Source: an uncultured Collinsella sp. (GTDB lineage: Bacteria; Actinomycetota; Coriobacteriia; Coriobacteriales; Coriobacteriaceae). Taken from it: a stretch of 5,169 nucleotides of DNA. The notes under the pieces are model-generated. The model had not been told where the DNA came from and searched no databases. It worked only from the letters and a program-made list of their open reading frames with translations. Shown here in pieces: positions 1 to 5,120 of this stretch. A program made the position numbers and the translations under genes. The stretch is taken from NCBI GenBank assembly GCA_900541475.1, contig UQJV01000069.1, positions 1 to 5,169 of the forward strand, written 5' to 3'. Position 1 is the first letter of the stretch; each line of letters starts with the position of its first letter.

Positions 1-2
1 AA

Positions 3-35
3 GGACCCCGCCGCGCGAAGCGCACGGCGGGGTCC
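3..35 (-). terminator. Probable Rho-independent terminator of pfkA
   Basis: An 11-bp perfect GC-rich stem (3-13 pairing with 25-35) continues, after one C/A mismatch, into three more pairs (15-17 with 21-23), closing a very small loop. It lies about 68 bases beyond the pfkA stop codon in the direction of pfkA transcription. On the minus strand the stem is followed by TT and then the window ends, so the U-tract that would settle the matter cannot be seen. It could also serve a gene converging from the left. The stretch 36-102 between the hairpin and pfkA shows no gene. Confidence 0.6.
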
Positions 36-102
36 AGACATGTCCGAGGACGATTTGGGAGGTAAGCCCTGGGGCCTCCGATGGGGGCGGTTCCAGCCGA
101 GG

Positions 103-1182
103 CTATTCGTCGCCGAAGCTGATGCCCAGCGCCTTGGCCTCGCGCACCAGATCGCTCTGGGGGTCGACATACTTGAGCTTGCCGGCGACATCCTTGAGCG
201 GCATGTGGCACATCTTGCCGTCACGCAGGGCAATCATGTAGCCAAACTCGCCGCGCAGGCAGCCAAGCGCGGCCTCGACGCCACACTGGGTCGCAAAGAT
301 GCGGTCCTGGGCGTCGGGCTGACCGCCACGCTGCGTGTGGCCGGGGATGGCGACGCGGGTCTCGCGACCAGTCTTGGCTTCGATCTCCTTGGCGATGTCG
401 TAGACAATCGACGGGCTCGTGCGCTCGGCGAGCTTTTTCTTGTACTCCTTCTTGGACAGCGCCGCGTCCTCCTTGGAGATAGCGCCCTCGGCGACGGCCA
501 CAATGGTAAAGCGGCTGCCAGTCTCCATGCGATGCTCGATGGTCTTGATGACGTTATCCATGTCGTAGGGGATCTCGGGAATCAGGATGACGTCCGCACC
601 GCCCGCGACACCGGCATACAGCGGGATCCAGCCAACCTTGTGGCCCATGATCTCGATGACGAACACGCGGCCATGGCTCGAAGCGGTGGTGTGGATGTCG
701 TCGATGCACTTGGTGGCGACATCGATGGCACTCGTAAATCCAAACGTCAGCTCGGTGCCCCAGGTGTCGTTATCGATGGTCTTGGGCAGGGCGATAACGT
801 TGAGGCCCTCTTCGCGCAGACGGTTGGCGGTCTTGGTGGAGCCGTTGCCGCCCAACATAAACAGGCAGTCGAGCTGCAGCTTATGATAGGTGTGGACCAT
901 CGCCGGCACCTTCTCGACGCCATCGGCCTCGGGAGTATCCAAGCGCTTGAACGGCGTACGGCTCGTGCCCAGGATGGTGCCGCCGCGGGTGAGGATGCCG
1001 CTAAAATCGGCGGGCGTCATGACACGGAATCTGCTGTAGATAAGGCCTTGGTAGCCGTCCTCAAAACCATAGATCTCGATAGGTTCTTCGCTATTGGTCA
1101 TAAGCGTTTTGACGATGCCGCGCATAGTGGCGTTGAGCGCCTGGCAGTCGCCGCCACTGGTAAGAAGACCGATCCTAAGCAT
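103..1182 (-). CDS. pfkA: 6-phosphofructokinase, group III / PPi-PFK-like type
   Basis: This cytoplasmic glycolytic enzyme phosphorylates fructose 6-phosphate to fructose 1,6-bisphosphate. The 359-residue protein is complete and somewhat longer than the 320-residue E. coli PfkA, as is usual for the actinobacterial and PPi-PFK-like branch. Visible motifs are SGGDCQALNA (9-18) at the nucleotide loop, GGTILGTSR (68-75), GGNGS (111-115), PKTIDND (133-139, with the catalytic Asp at 137), SHGR (169-172), IMGHK (178-182), and GRETR (272-276) with GHTQRGG (281-287) for sugar-phosphate binding. Gly114 matches the residue that favours ATP (E. coli Gly104), while Lys134 matches the lysine typical of PPi-dependent enzymes (E. 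coli Gly124), so the phosphoryl donor is not certain; ATP is the likelier. Asn113 replaces the usual Asp, and His181 replaces the usual Arg of MGR. The ATG start is supported by GGAAGGA at 1189-1195, six bases upstream. The gene appears to be transcribed alone or as the last gene of a unit. Confidence 0.95.
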   Translation of the reverse strand: MLRIGLLTSGGDCQALNATMRGIVKTLMTNSEEPIEIYGFEDGYQGLIYSRFRVMTPADFSGILTRGGTILGTSRTPFKRLDTPEADGVEKVPAMVHTYHKLQLDCLFMLGGNGSTKTANRLREEGLNVIALPKTIDNDTWGTELTFGFTSAIDVATKCIDDIHTTASSHGRVFVIEIMGHKVGWIPLYAGVAGGADVILIPEIPYDMDNVIKTIEHRMETGSRFTIVAVAEGAISKEDAALSKKEYKKKLAERTSPSIVYDIAKEIEAKTGRETRVAIPGHTQRGGQPDAQDRIFATQCGVEAALGCLRGEFGYMIALRDGKMCHMPLKDVAGKLKYVDPQSDLVREAKALGISFGDE

Positions 1183-1201
1183 GATGAATCCTTCCGGGCA
1201 A

Positions 1202-1210
1202 GTTATAACA
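1202..1210 (-). promoter_or_regulatory. Extended -10 promoter element for pfkA
   Basis: On the minus strand the sequence reads TGTTATAAC, a TGn extended -10 followed by TATAAC (5 of 6 consensus matches). No recognisable -35 lies 16-18 bases upstream; that position is occupied by the G-rich arm of an inverted repeat. Transcription would start near 1195, giving a leader of only about 13 bases that begins at the Shine-Dalgarno GGAAGGA. The short leader is a reason for caution. Confidence 0.45.
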
Positions 1211-1220
1211 TGCGCATAAG

Positions 1221-1253
1221 TTTACCCCCGCACACTGTTGATACGGGGGTAAA
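1221..1253. repeat. Perfect 10-bp inverted repeat upstream of pfkA, possible operator
   Basis: TTTACCCCCG (1221-1230) and CGGGGGTAAA (1244-1253) are exact inverted copies separated by 13 bases. No T-run follows on either strand, so it is a poor intrinsic terminator even though it lies between the hydrolase and pfkA. Its arm nearer pfkA covers the place where the -35 of the pfkA promoter should be, and its centre (1237) falls about 42 bases upstream of the predicted start of transcription. That arrangement fits the binding site of a dimeric regulator, but which regulator is unknown. Confidence 0.5.
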
Positions 1254-1321
1254 ACGTGTTAGCTCAAGCGTATGGAAATGTAAGCAACGTCAGGGAACGT
1301 AAGGTCGACGGGCCTGGTTCC

Positions 1322-1444
1322 TTACAGTGCGAAGGCATCGACGTTGCCCCAGTGGCGGCGCAGCGTAATAGCGGCGGCGGGTTCGGTATTGTCAAAGACG
1401 ACCGACCATTGCGTATTGCTGGTGATGTCTTCCGGATTGGGCTA
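1322..1444 (-). other. In-frame C-terminal remainder of the hydrolase after an amber codon
   Basis: The hydrolase frame meets TAG at 1442-1444 but then stays open for 39 more codons to TAA at 1322-1324. The remainder contains TQWSVVFD and ends WGNVDAFAL. Members of this hydrolase family typically end with a strand of the form QWSVVYxL followed by a short tail, so this segment is the normal C-terminus of the protein and not chance sequence. The simplest reading is a single-base nonsense change (for example GAG to TAG), either real or a sequencing error. Without the stop the protein would be 361 residues. Confidence 0.75.
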
Positions 1445-2407
1445 TTGGGCTGCGGCGCGAAGGGCCTTCCAAGCGACTGCCTCGTCCTGGGCACCGGCGT
1501 GGGCGTCAAGGACATCGGCGATTGCGACGGCGCGCTCTTTACCATGGCCCAGCTCGTCATTCTTTTGGTTGGGCAGCACTTCGTCGCCATAGCAGGCGTG
1601 GAAGTTCGTAACCTGGCGTACAGGAGTCGCTTTGAAAGCACGGTCCGGATCGCGCGGATCCCACTCTACTACGCGCGCGTCACCGGCGGCGTCGTTGATA
1701 AAGAAGTGGTAATCGCGTCCGGCCATGGCGTGCATGTCGTAGGCGGAAAGCAGGTCGACAGCTTCTTGCGTGGTGGCGGCACGGTCGAGCACCAGACGGA
1801 TGGCGAGCGAGGTATTGATGACGGGGCGTTGCGTGTCCTGGTCACAGGGCTTGGAATCCAGAGTGAGTACGGCAATGGACACGCCGCATTCGTTAACACC
1901 GTCGAGCTGGGCAAACGGGCCCATGAGTGCGGAGGCGCGTCCGCCGACGGAGTCAAGCGGAGTGTTATCGCCCAGGTTGTTAAGGGCAGCAAACCCGATG
2001 GAGGCATAGCCGTCGCGTGGGTGATTACGCACCAGCAGCGCCGAGGTGTCGTCCTTAAAGTCGTAATTGCGACCGGTGCGCACGCGGCCTTCGGCATCTA
2101 CGGCGACAAAAGCGCTGCAGGCAAACTGGGGCGCCTGGACATGTACCGGCACACCGGGCAGCACCTGCGCCACCACGGCATCGATGTAGGCCTGGTCGTC
2201 GCGCACGCCAGCGGCGATGATGCGATCAAGATCGTAGTCGTAGGCGATGTCGATTGCGTACAGGTCATAGCTATCCGCGTAGCCGGTCAAGCGTTTGAGC
2301 GACGCGGCGGACTTGATTTGCTTGTGATAAACGATACCGGTGGCAGCGGCAAGGCCGACGGTGACTCCCGCGACACCGCAGGCGATGGCAATGTTACGTG
2401 GCTTCAT
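1442..2407 (-). CDS. Membrane-anchored choloylglycine hydrolase / C45-like Ntn hydrolase, cut short by an amber codon
   Basis: As read to the first stop the product has 321 residues. Residues 5-26 form a hydrophobic N-terminal segment, a signal anchor or uncleaved signal, placing the rest outside the cell or at the membrane. Residues about 40-96 resemble the pro-region of this superfamily, and Cys97 in FACSAF is the expected nucleophile, exposed by self-cleavage. Family catalytic positions are recognisable: Arg113 and Asp116 in GRNYDF (112-117), Asn172 in DGVNECG (169-175), Asn268 in VTNF, and Arg292 in GKER. The fold hydrolyses linear C-N amide bonds; bile-salt hydrolases, penicillin V acylases and N-acyl amidases belong to it. 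The substrate cannot be read from sequence. All catalytic residues precede the amber codon, but the terminal TQWSVVFD strand is lost, so the truncated form may be unstable or inactive. The start is backed by GAGAGGAG at 2413-2420. The gene is divergent from the M18 aminopeptidase. Confidence 0.85.
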   Translation of the reverse strand: MKPRNIAIACGVAGVTVGLAAATGIVYHKQIKSAASLKRLTGYADSYDLYAIDIAYDYDLDRIIAAGVRDDQAYIDAVVAQVLPGVPVHVQAPQFACSAFVAVDAEGRVRTGRNYDFKDDTSALLVRNHPRDGYASIGFAALNNLGDNTPLDSVGGRASALMGPFAQLDGVNECGVSIAVLTLDSKPCDQDTQRPVINTSLAIRLVLDRAATTQEAVDLLSAYDMHAMAGRDYHFFINDAAGDARVVEWDPRDPDRAFKATPVRQVTNFHACYGDEVLPNQKNDELGHGKERAVAIADVLDAHAGAQDEAVAWKALRAAAQ

Positions 2408-2442
2408 GACGGCTCCTCTCGTCCTGTTAGCGTAATTGTCGC

Positions 2443-2450
2443 AAAAGGAG
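2443..2450 (+). promoter_or_regulatory. Alternative ribosome-binding site upstream of the aminopeptidase
   Basis: AAAAGGAG lies seven bases before an ATG at 2458 that is in frame with the aminopeptidase and would add 37 residues. The spacing is ideal, but the added peptide is basic, does not resemble M18 N-termini, and uses CGG and GGG codons that are scarce in the rest of the gene. I therefore prefer the start at 2569. The 161 bases between the hydrolase start (2407) and 2569 otherwise hold no gene and must contain the divergent promoters. I could not identify those promoters with confidence; TATGCT at 2529-2534 is a weak -10 candidate without a -35. Confidence 0.35.
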
Positions 2451-2556
2451 CGTGGGCATGATGGCTCAACTTGGCGAGCGGCGCGGGATTAAACACGGAA
2501 TGAAGAGTGCGGCGCTGGCGCGGCGGGGTATGCTGGAGGGGACCATCAACCCAGCG

Positions 2557-2565
2557 AAAGGGGAG
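2557..2565 (+). promoter_or_regulatory. Ribosome-binding site for the preferred aminopeptidase start
   Basis: AAAGGGGAG precedes the ATG at 2569 by three bases (seven bases counted from the AAGG part). It supports starting the M18 protein at residue MTDQ, about 30 residues before the conserved PSMFH motif, which is close to what the family usually shows. Confidence 0.6.
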
Positions 2566-2568
2566 AGC

Positions 2569-3954
2569 ATGACGGATCAGGAAATGCCCGAGCGTGCGCA
2601 CGTGACGGCCGACGATATCGAGGCCGCCAACGACCTTATCGACTTCATCGAGGCATGCCCCAGCATGTTCCATACGGCGGCGACCATTATGGCCGAGCTC
2701 GACGAGGCGGGCTTTACCTACCTGCCCGAGAATGCGGCGTGGGACATCGAGCCGGGCGGGCGTTATTACACGCAGCGCAACACCTCGAGCGTTGTTGCCT
2801 TTAAGGTGGGCGAGGACCTGGCCGCGACGTGGGGCGAGGACGGCGTTGCCGGCGACTACCATTTTCAGCTGACGGCGTCGCACAGCGACTCGCCGACGTT
2901 TAAGGTTAAGGCCGTGCCCGAGCTCGACGGCGCGGGCGAGACGCTGCGCCTGAACACCGAGGCCTACGGCGGCATGATCGACTACACCTGGTTCGATCGC
3001 CCGCTGGCGCTCGCGGGCCGCGTGCTGGTACGCGAGGGCGACCGTATCGAGAGTCGTTTGCTCGCTACCGAGCGCGAAGTCGCCATCATCCCGAGCCTTG
3101 CCATCCACATGAACCGTGGCGTTAACGAGAGCTTTGCTCCCAACCGAGCTGTTGACCTGTGCCCGCTCATCAGCGCTGGTGACCTTAAGCAGGGCGACTT
3201 TGACGCCCTGATCGCCGACGAGCTGGATGTTGAGCCCGAGCAAATTCTGGGCCGCGATCTGTTCCTGGTCAACCGCCAGGATGCGCGCATTTGGGGCTGG
3301 GCCGACGAGTTTATCTCGACGCCCAAGCTCGACGACCTGGCCTGCGCCTACACCTCGCTGCAGGCATTTTTGGGTGCCGAGAACGCGCACGACGTTTCGG
3401 TCTTTTGCTGCTTTGATAACGAGGAGGTTGGCTCCGAGACCAAGCAAGGCGCCATGTCGACGTTCTTGGCCGACGCGCTGCGCCGCATTAACGGATCGCT
3501 GGGCTTTGACGACGAGTCGTACCATCGCGCCCTTGCCGCATCGATGCTTGTGAGCTGCGACAACGCGCATGCCGTGCACCCCAACCACGCCGAGAAGTGC
3601 GATGTTCGCAACCAGGTCGTACTCAACGGCGGTATTGTCATCAAGGAAGCCGCCAACCAGCACTACTGCACCGATGCCTTTAGCCGCGCGGTGTTCCAAG
3701 CCATCTGCGATGACGCCGACGCGCCCACGCAGGCCTTCGCCAACAAGAGCGACATGGCCGGCGGCTCCACGCTCGGCAACCTGTCCAACATGCAGGCGAG
3801 CATGCATGCCGTAGACGTGGGCCTGCCGCAGCTTGCCATGCACTCGAGCTACGAGACCGGCGGCGTACGCGACGTGATGTACGCCATCCGCGCTCTCACC
3901 GCTTTCTATGAGCGAAACCTAACCATCAACGGTGCCGAAAGCGTGGAGCTCTAA
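2569..3954 (+). CDS. apeB: M18 family aminopeptidase (aspartyl aminopeptidase type)
   Basis: This is a cytoplasmic, metal-dependent aminopeptidase; enzymes of family M18 form large tetrahedral dodecamers and remove N-terminal residues, often acidic ones, from peptides. From the ATG at 2569 the protein has 461 residues, slightly longer than the usual 430-450. Diagnostic motifs are the N-terminal PSMFHT (31-36), SHSDSPTFKVK (104-114) with His105 as a metal ligand, KLDDLA (253-258) with Asp255, CFDNEEVGS (281-289) with the catalytic and metal-binding Glu pair 285-286, SCDNAHAVHPN (329-339) with Asp331, GGSTLG (398-403), and MHSSYETGG (423-431) with His424. All expected catalytic residues are present. 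The end HSSYETGG differs from the common HSARE form, a variation found within the family. Codon use is strongly GC-biased, as expected for a resident gene. It is divergent from the hydrolase and has its own downstream terminator, so it is probably a single-gene unit. An alternative in-frame start at 2458 cannot be excluded. Confidence 0.93.
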   Translation: MTDQEMPERAHVTADDIEAANDLIDFIEACPSMFHTAATIMAELDEAGFTYLPENAAWDIEPGGRYYTQRNTSSVVAFKVGEDLAATWGEDGVAGDYHFQLTASHSDSPTFKVKAVPELDGAGETLRLNTEAYGGMIDYTWFDRPLALAGRVLVREGDRIESRLLATEREVAIIPSLAIHMNRGVNESFAPNRAVDLCPLISAGDLKQGDFDALIADELDVEPEQILGRDLFLVNRQDARIWGWADEFISTPKLDDLACAYTSLQAFLGAENAHDVSVFCCFDNEEVGSETKQGAMSTFLADALRRINGSLGFDDESYHRALAASMLVSCDNAHAVHPNHAEKCDVRNQVVLNGGIVIKEAANQHYCTDAFSRAVFQAICDDADAPTQAFANKSDMAGGSTLGNLSNMQASMHAVDVGLPQLAMHSSYETGGVRDVMYAIRALTAFYERNLTINGAESVEL

Positions 3955-3960
3955 AATCGA

Positions 3961-3983
3961 CCAAAATGAGATGACAATTTTGG
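3961..3983. repeat. 7-bp inverted repeat in the aminopeptidase 3' region
   Basis: CCAAAAT (3961-3967) and ATTTTGG (3977-3983) are exact inverted copies around nine bases, starting six bases after the aminopeptidase stop. It is AT-rich and has no T-run of its own, so it is not a good terminator. It may be a weak 3' hairpin or a chance palindrome. The stretch from here to 4039 shows no open reading frame. Confidence 0.35.
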
Positions 3984-4039
3984 CAGGTTTTATCTGGGCA
4001 AGTGCAAAGGATGAAACCGAACTAGATCGGTGATGCGTA

Positions 4040-4073
4040 GCCGCCGAGGTGCAATGTGCCTCGGCGGCTTTTT
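4040..4073 (+). terminator. Rho-independent terminator after the aminopeptidase
   Basis: GCCGCCGAGG (4040-4049) pairs perfectly with CCTCGGCGGC (4059-4068) across a nine-base loop and is followed directly by TTTTT (4069-4073). This is a classic intrinsic terminator 85 bases after the apeB stop. It separates that gene from the toxin-antitoxin operon. Confidence 0.92.
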
Positions 4074-4092
4074 GTGTACAGAGTACGGCTAG

Positions 4093-4119
4093 TGCTTGTA
4101 AATGCTATACATGCTTTAC
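4093..4119. promoter_or_regulatory. Iterated TGCTW repeats, likely antitoxin operator
   Basis: ATGCTATAC (4102-4110) and ATGCTTTAC (4111-4119) are back-to-back copies differing at one base, and a third TGCTT core lies at 4093-4097. The three cores start at 4093, 4103 and 4112, about one helical turn apart. The same stretch also has inverted GTAAA (4098-4102) and TTTAC (4115-4119) arms. RHH antitoxins usually bind short repeats spaced about one turn apart over their own promoter, and the last copy here overlaps the proposed -35. Autorepression by the downstream antitoxin is inferred. Confidence 0.5.
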
Positions 4120-4143
4120 GTATCTACCATAGAGTTTTATGAT
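4115..4143 (+). promoter_or_regulatory. Sigma-70-type promoter of the toxin-antitoxin operon
   Basis: TTTACG (4115-4120; 4 of 6 matches to the -35 consensus) is separated by 17 bases from TATGAT (4138-4143; 5 of 6 matches to the -10). Transcription would start near 4150, giving a leader of roughly 20 bases that contains AAGGAGG (4158-4164), four bases before the antitoxin ATG. Confidence 0.55.
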
Positions 4144-4168
4144 AATTTTGAAGTATTAAGGAGGGGTC

Positions 4169-4549
4169 ATGACCACAACAGCCGCTCAGATCAACGTACG
4201 TCTCGATGCCGATCTTAAAAGGAGTGGGGACGCCGCTCTCTCCAGGGCCGGTATGACGCCGAGCCAAGCGGTGCGAGCGCTCTGGCAGCTTGCAGCGTCG
4301 CTGGCCGATCGCCCCGGTGCGCTCGAGGATATCCTGCTGCCCAGTCGTGCCCGGGCGGAACAGCGTGAGCGCGAAAAGGCCGCCAAACGTAAGCTCGAGC
4401 TCATGGATCAGGGGTCGAAGCTGTTCGCTGCCGCTTGCCGTGAGTCGGGAATCGATATGGTCAGGGCTCAGCCATCGGACGACGAAGAGCTCAAACGGAA
4501 TGCCTATGCGGATCGCTACGGCGAGGAGATGAGCTGGCTCTATGAGTGA
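4169..4549 (+). CDS. Type II antitoxin, ribbon-helix-helix (RelB/DinJ-like)
   Basis: The 126-residue protein begins with a typical RHH fold: strand AQINVRLD (6-13), helix from ADLKRS to RAG (14-28), turn MTPSQ (29-33), and second helix AVRALWQLAASLADR (34-48). This resembles the DNA-binding half of RelB/DinJ antitoxins, which dimerise, bind operator DNA and neutralise a partner toxin. The rest is a highly charged helical stretch (about 60-80, rich in Glu, Arg and Lys) and a C-terminal tail ending RYGEEMSWLYE, probably the part that contacts the toxin. It is longer than the usual 80-95 residues. AAGGAGG at 4158-4164 supports the start. Its last eight bases overlap the start of the PIN toxin gene, which points to translational coupling and fixes the pairing. 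No other function is suggested by the sequence. The assignment to RelB/DinJ rather than another RHH family is by resemblance only. Confidence 0.8.
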   Translation: MTTTAAQINVRLDADLKRSGDAALSRAGMTPSQAVRALWQLAASLADRPGALEDILLPSRARAEQREREKAAKRKLELMDQGSKLFAAACRESGIDMVRAQPSDDEELKRNAYADRYGEEMSWLYE

Positions 4550-5033
4550 GGCTCCAAAGCGCATCTTGGTTGACACCAACGTGTGGCTCGATTACTTCAT
4601 TCCCTCACGACGTGGTCGTTCGGTGGCGATTGAGTTTTTACGCGATGCATGCACGGCGCAGGTGGATTTGCTGTATGCGGCGACATCGTCCAAAGACCTG
4701 TTCTATTTGATTTCAAGCGAACATAAGGCATGGTATCGGCGAGAGCACGGTTCGCTTTCCCAGTATGCCGCTACGGCAGCGACTTCGCTTGCATGGGATT
4801 GTCTTAGCGTGCTTTCGCAGCTTGCCACGCCAGTGCCCTGTGACCTGAGCGATATATGGATGGCGAGCAGGCAGCGTGAGCTCCATAGCGATTACGAAGA
4901 CGATTTAATCATTGCGGCAGCGATACGCTCCCAAGCAGATTTACTGGTCACCAACGATGTCAAGCTCTGTTCGCATGCGCCCGTCGCAGCAATGAACGTA
5001 GAAGACGCAAAGAATTACTTAGCAACGCTCTAA
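4542..5033 (+). CDS. PIN-domain toxin (VapC-like ribonuclease)
   Basis: The 163-residue protein is a single PIN domain, the Mg2+-dependent ribonuclease fold of VapC-type toxins. VDTNVWLDY (10-18) carries the first acidic metal ligand, Asp11. DYEDDLIIAAA (117-127) carries the third conserved acid (Asp120 or Asp121), and LLVTND (134-139) gives Asp139. Glu60 is a possible second acid, though I cannot place it with certainty. When free, such toxins cut tRNA, rRNA or mRNA and stop translation; the antitoxin encoded just upstream is expected to block this. The ATG lies inside the end of the antitoxin gene (8-base overlap) and no separate ribosome-binding site is evident, so translation is probably coupled. 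Base composition is visibly less GC-rich than in apeB, which fits a mobile accessory module. No terminator is seen downstream within the window. The RNA target is unknown. Confidence 0.85.
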   Translation: MSEAPKRILVDTNVWLDYFIPSRRGRSVAIEFLRDACTAQVDLLYAATSSKDLFYLISSEHKAWYRREHGSLSQYAATAATSLAWDCLSVLSQLATPVPCDLSDIWMASRQRELHSDYEDDLIIAAAIRSQADLLVTNDVKLCSHAPVAAMNVEDAKNYLATL

Positions 5034-5040
5034 CAATTTG

Positions 5041-5120
5041 AAGACCCCGCAGGTTGAATAAAAGTCAGCGAGAACCTGCCGAGACGCCGCAGGTCGAATG
5101 AAAGTCAGCGAGAGCCCGCC
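5041..5120. repeat. Tandem 40-bp intergenic repeat, two copies
   Basis: Positions 5041-5080 and 5081-5120 are head-to-tail copies matching at 34 of 40 positions, with an identical core AAAGTCAGCGAGA at 5061-5073 and 5101-5113. The next 40 bases (5121-5160) keep only AGGT and AAAG at the same phase, so a third copy is at best badly decayed. Within copy one, GCAGGTT (5049-5055) and AACCTGC (5073-5079) form a perfect 7-bp inverted repeat; the matching arms in copy two are degraded. The right arm of copy one can instead pair with the left arm of copy two (ACCTGC 5074-5079 with GCAGGT 5089-5094). There is no T-run, so it is not an evident terminator of the toxin gene. Positions 5034-5169 contain no convincing gene. 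Confidence 0.7.

Noticed and set aside
40..1302. 420-codon open frame on the plus strand opposite pfkA
   Set aside because: It is the antisense shadow of pfkA, kept open by GC-rich third codon positions; its translation resembles no family and it runs through the pfkA promoter.
1299..1325. GTAAGG/CCTTAC 6-bp inverted repeat as a terminator for the hydrolase
   Set aside because: The stem is short with a 15-base loop and no T-run follows on the minus strand.
1442..1444. Pyrrolysine or other programmed recoding at the amber codon
   Set aside because: Nothing in the window supports it: no pyrrolysine genes and no obvious recoding structure. A nonsense change or sequencing error is simpler.
1256..2461. 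401-codon plus-strand frame opposite the hydrolase
   Set aside because: It is a shadow of the hydrolase gene, which carries all the catalytic motifs; it has no ribosome-binding site or recognisable domain.
2404..3843. 479-codon open frame on the minus strand opposite the aminopeptidase
   Set aside because: The plus strand encodes every M18 motif. The antisense product is low-complexity, rich in Val, Ala and Arg, and its length follows from codon bias.
4124..4579. 151-codon minus-strand frame across the antitoxin gene
   Set aside because: It overlaps the toxin-antitoxin promoter, antitoxin and toxin start and resembles no known protein; the plus-strand genes explain the region.
5041..5120. 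CRISPR array
   Set aside because: The copies are directly abutting with similarity across the whole 40 bases, so there are no unique spacers.
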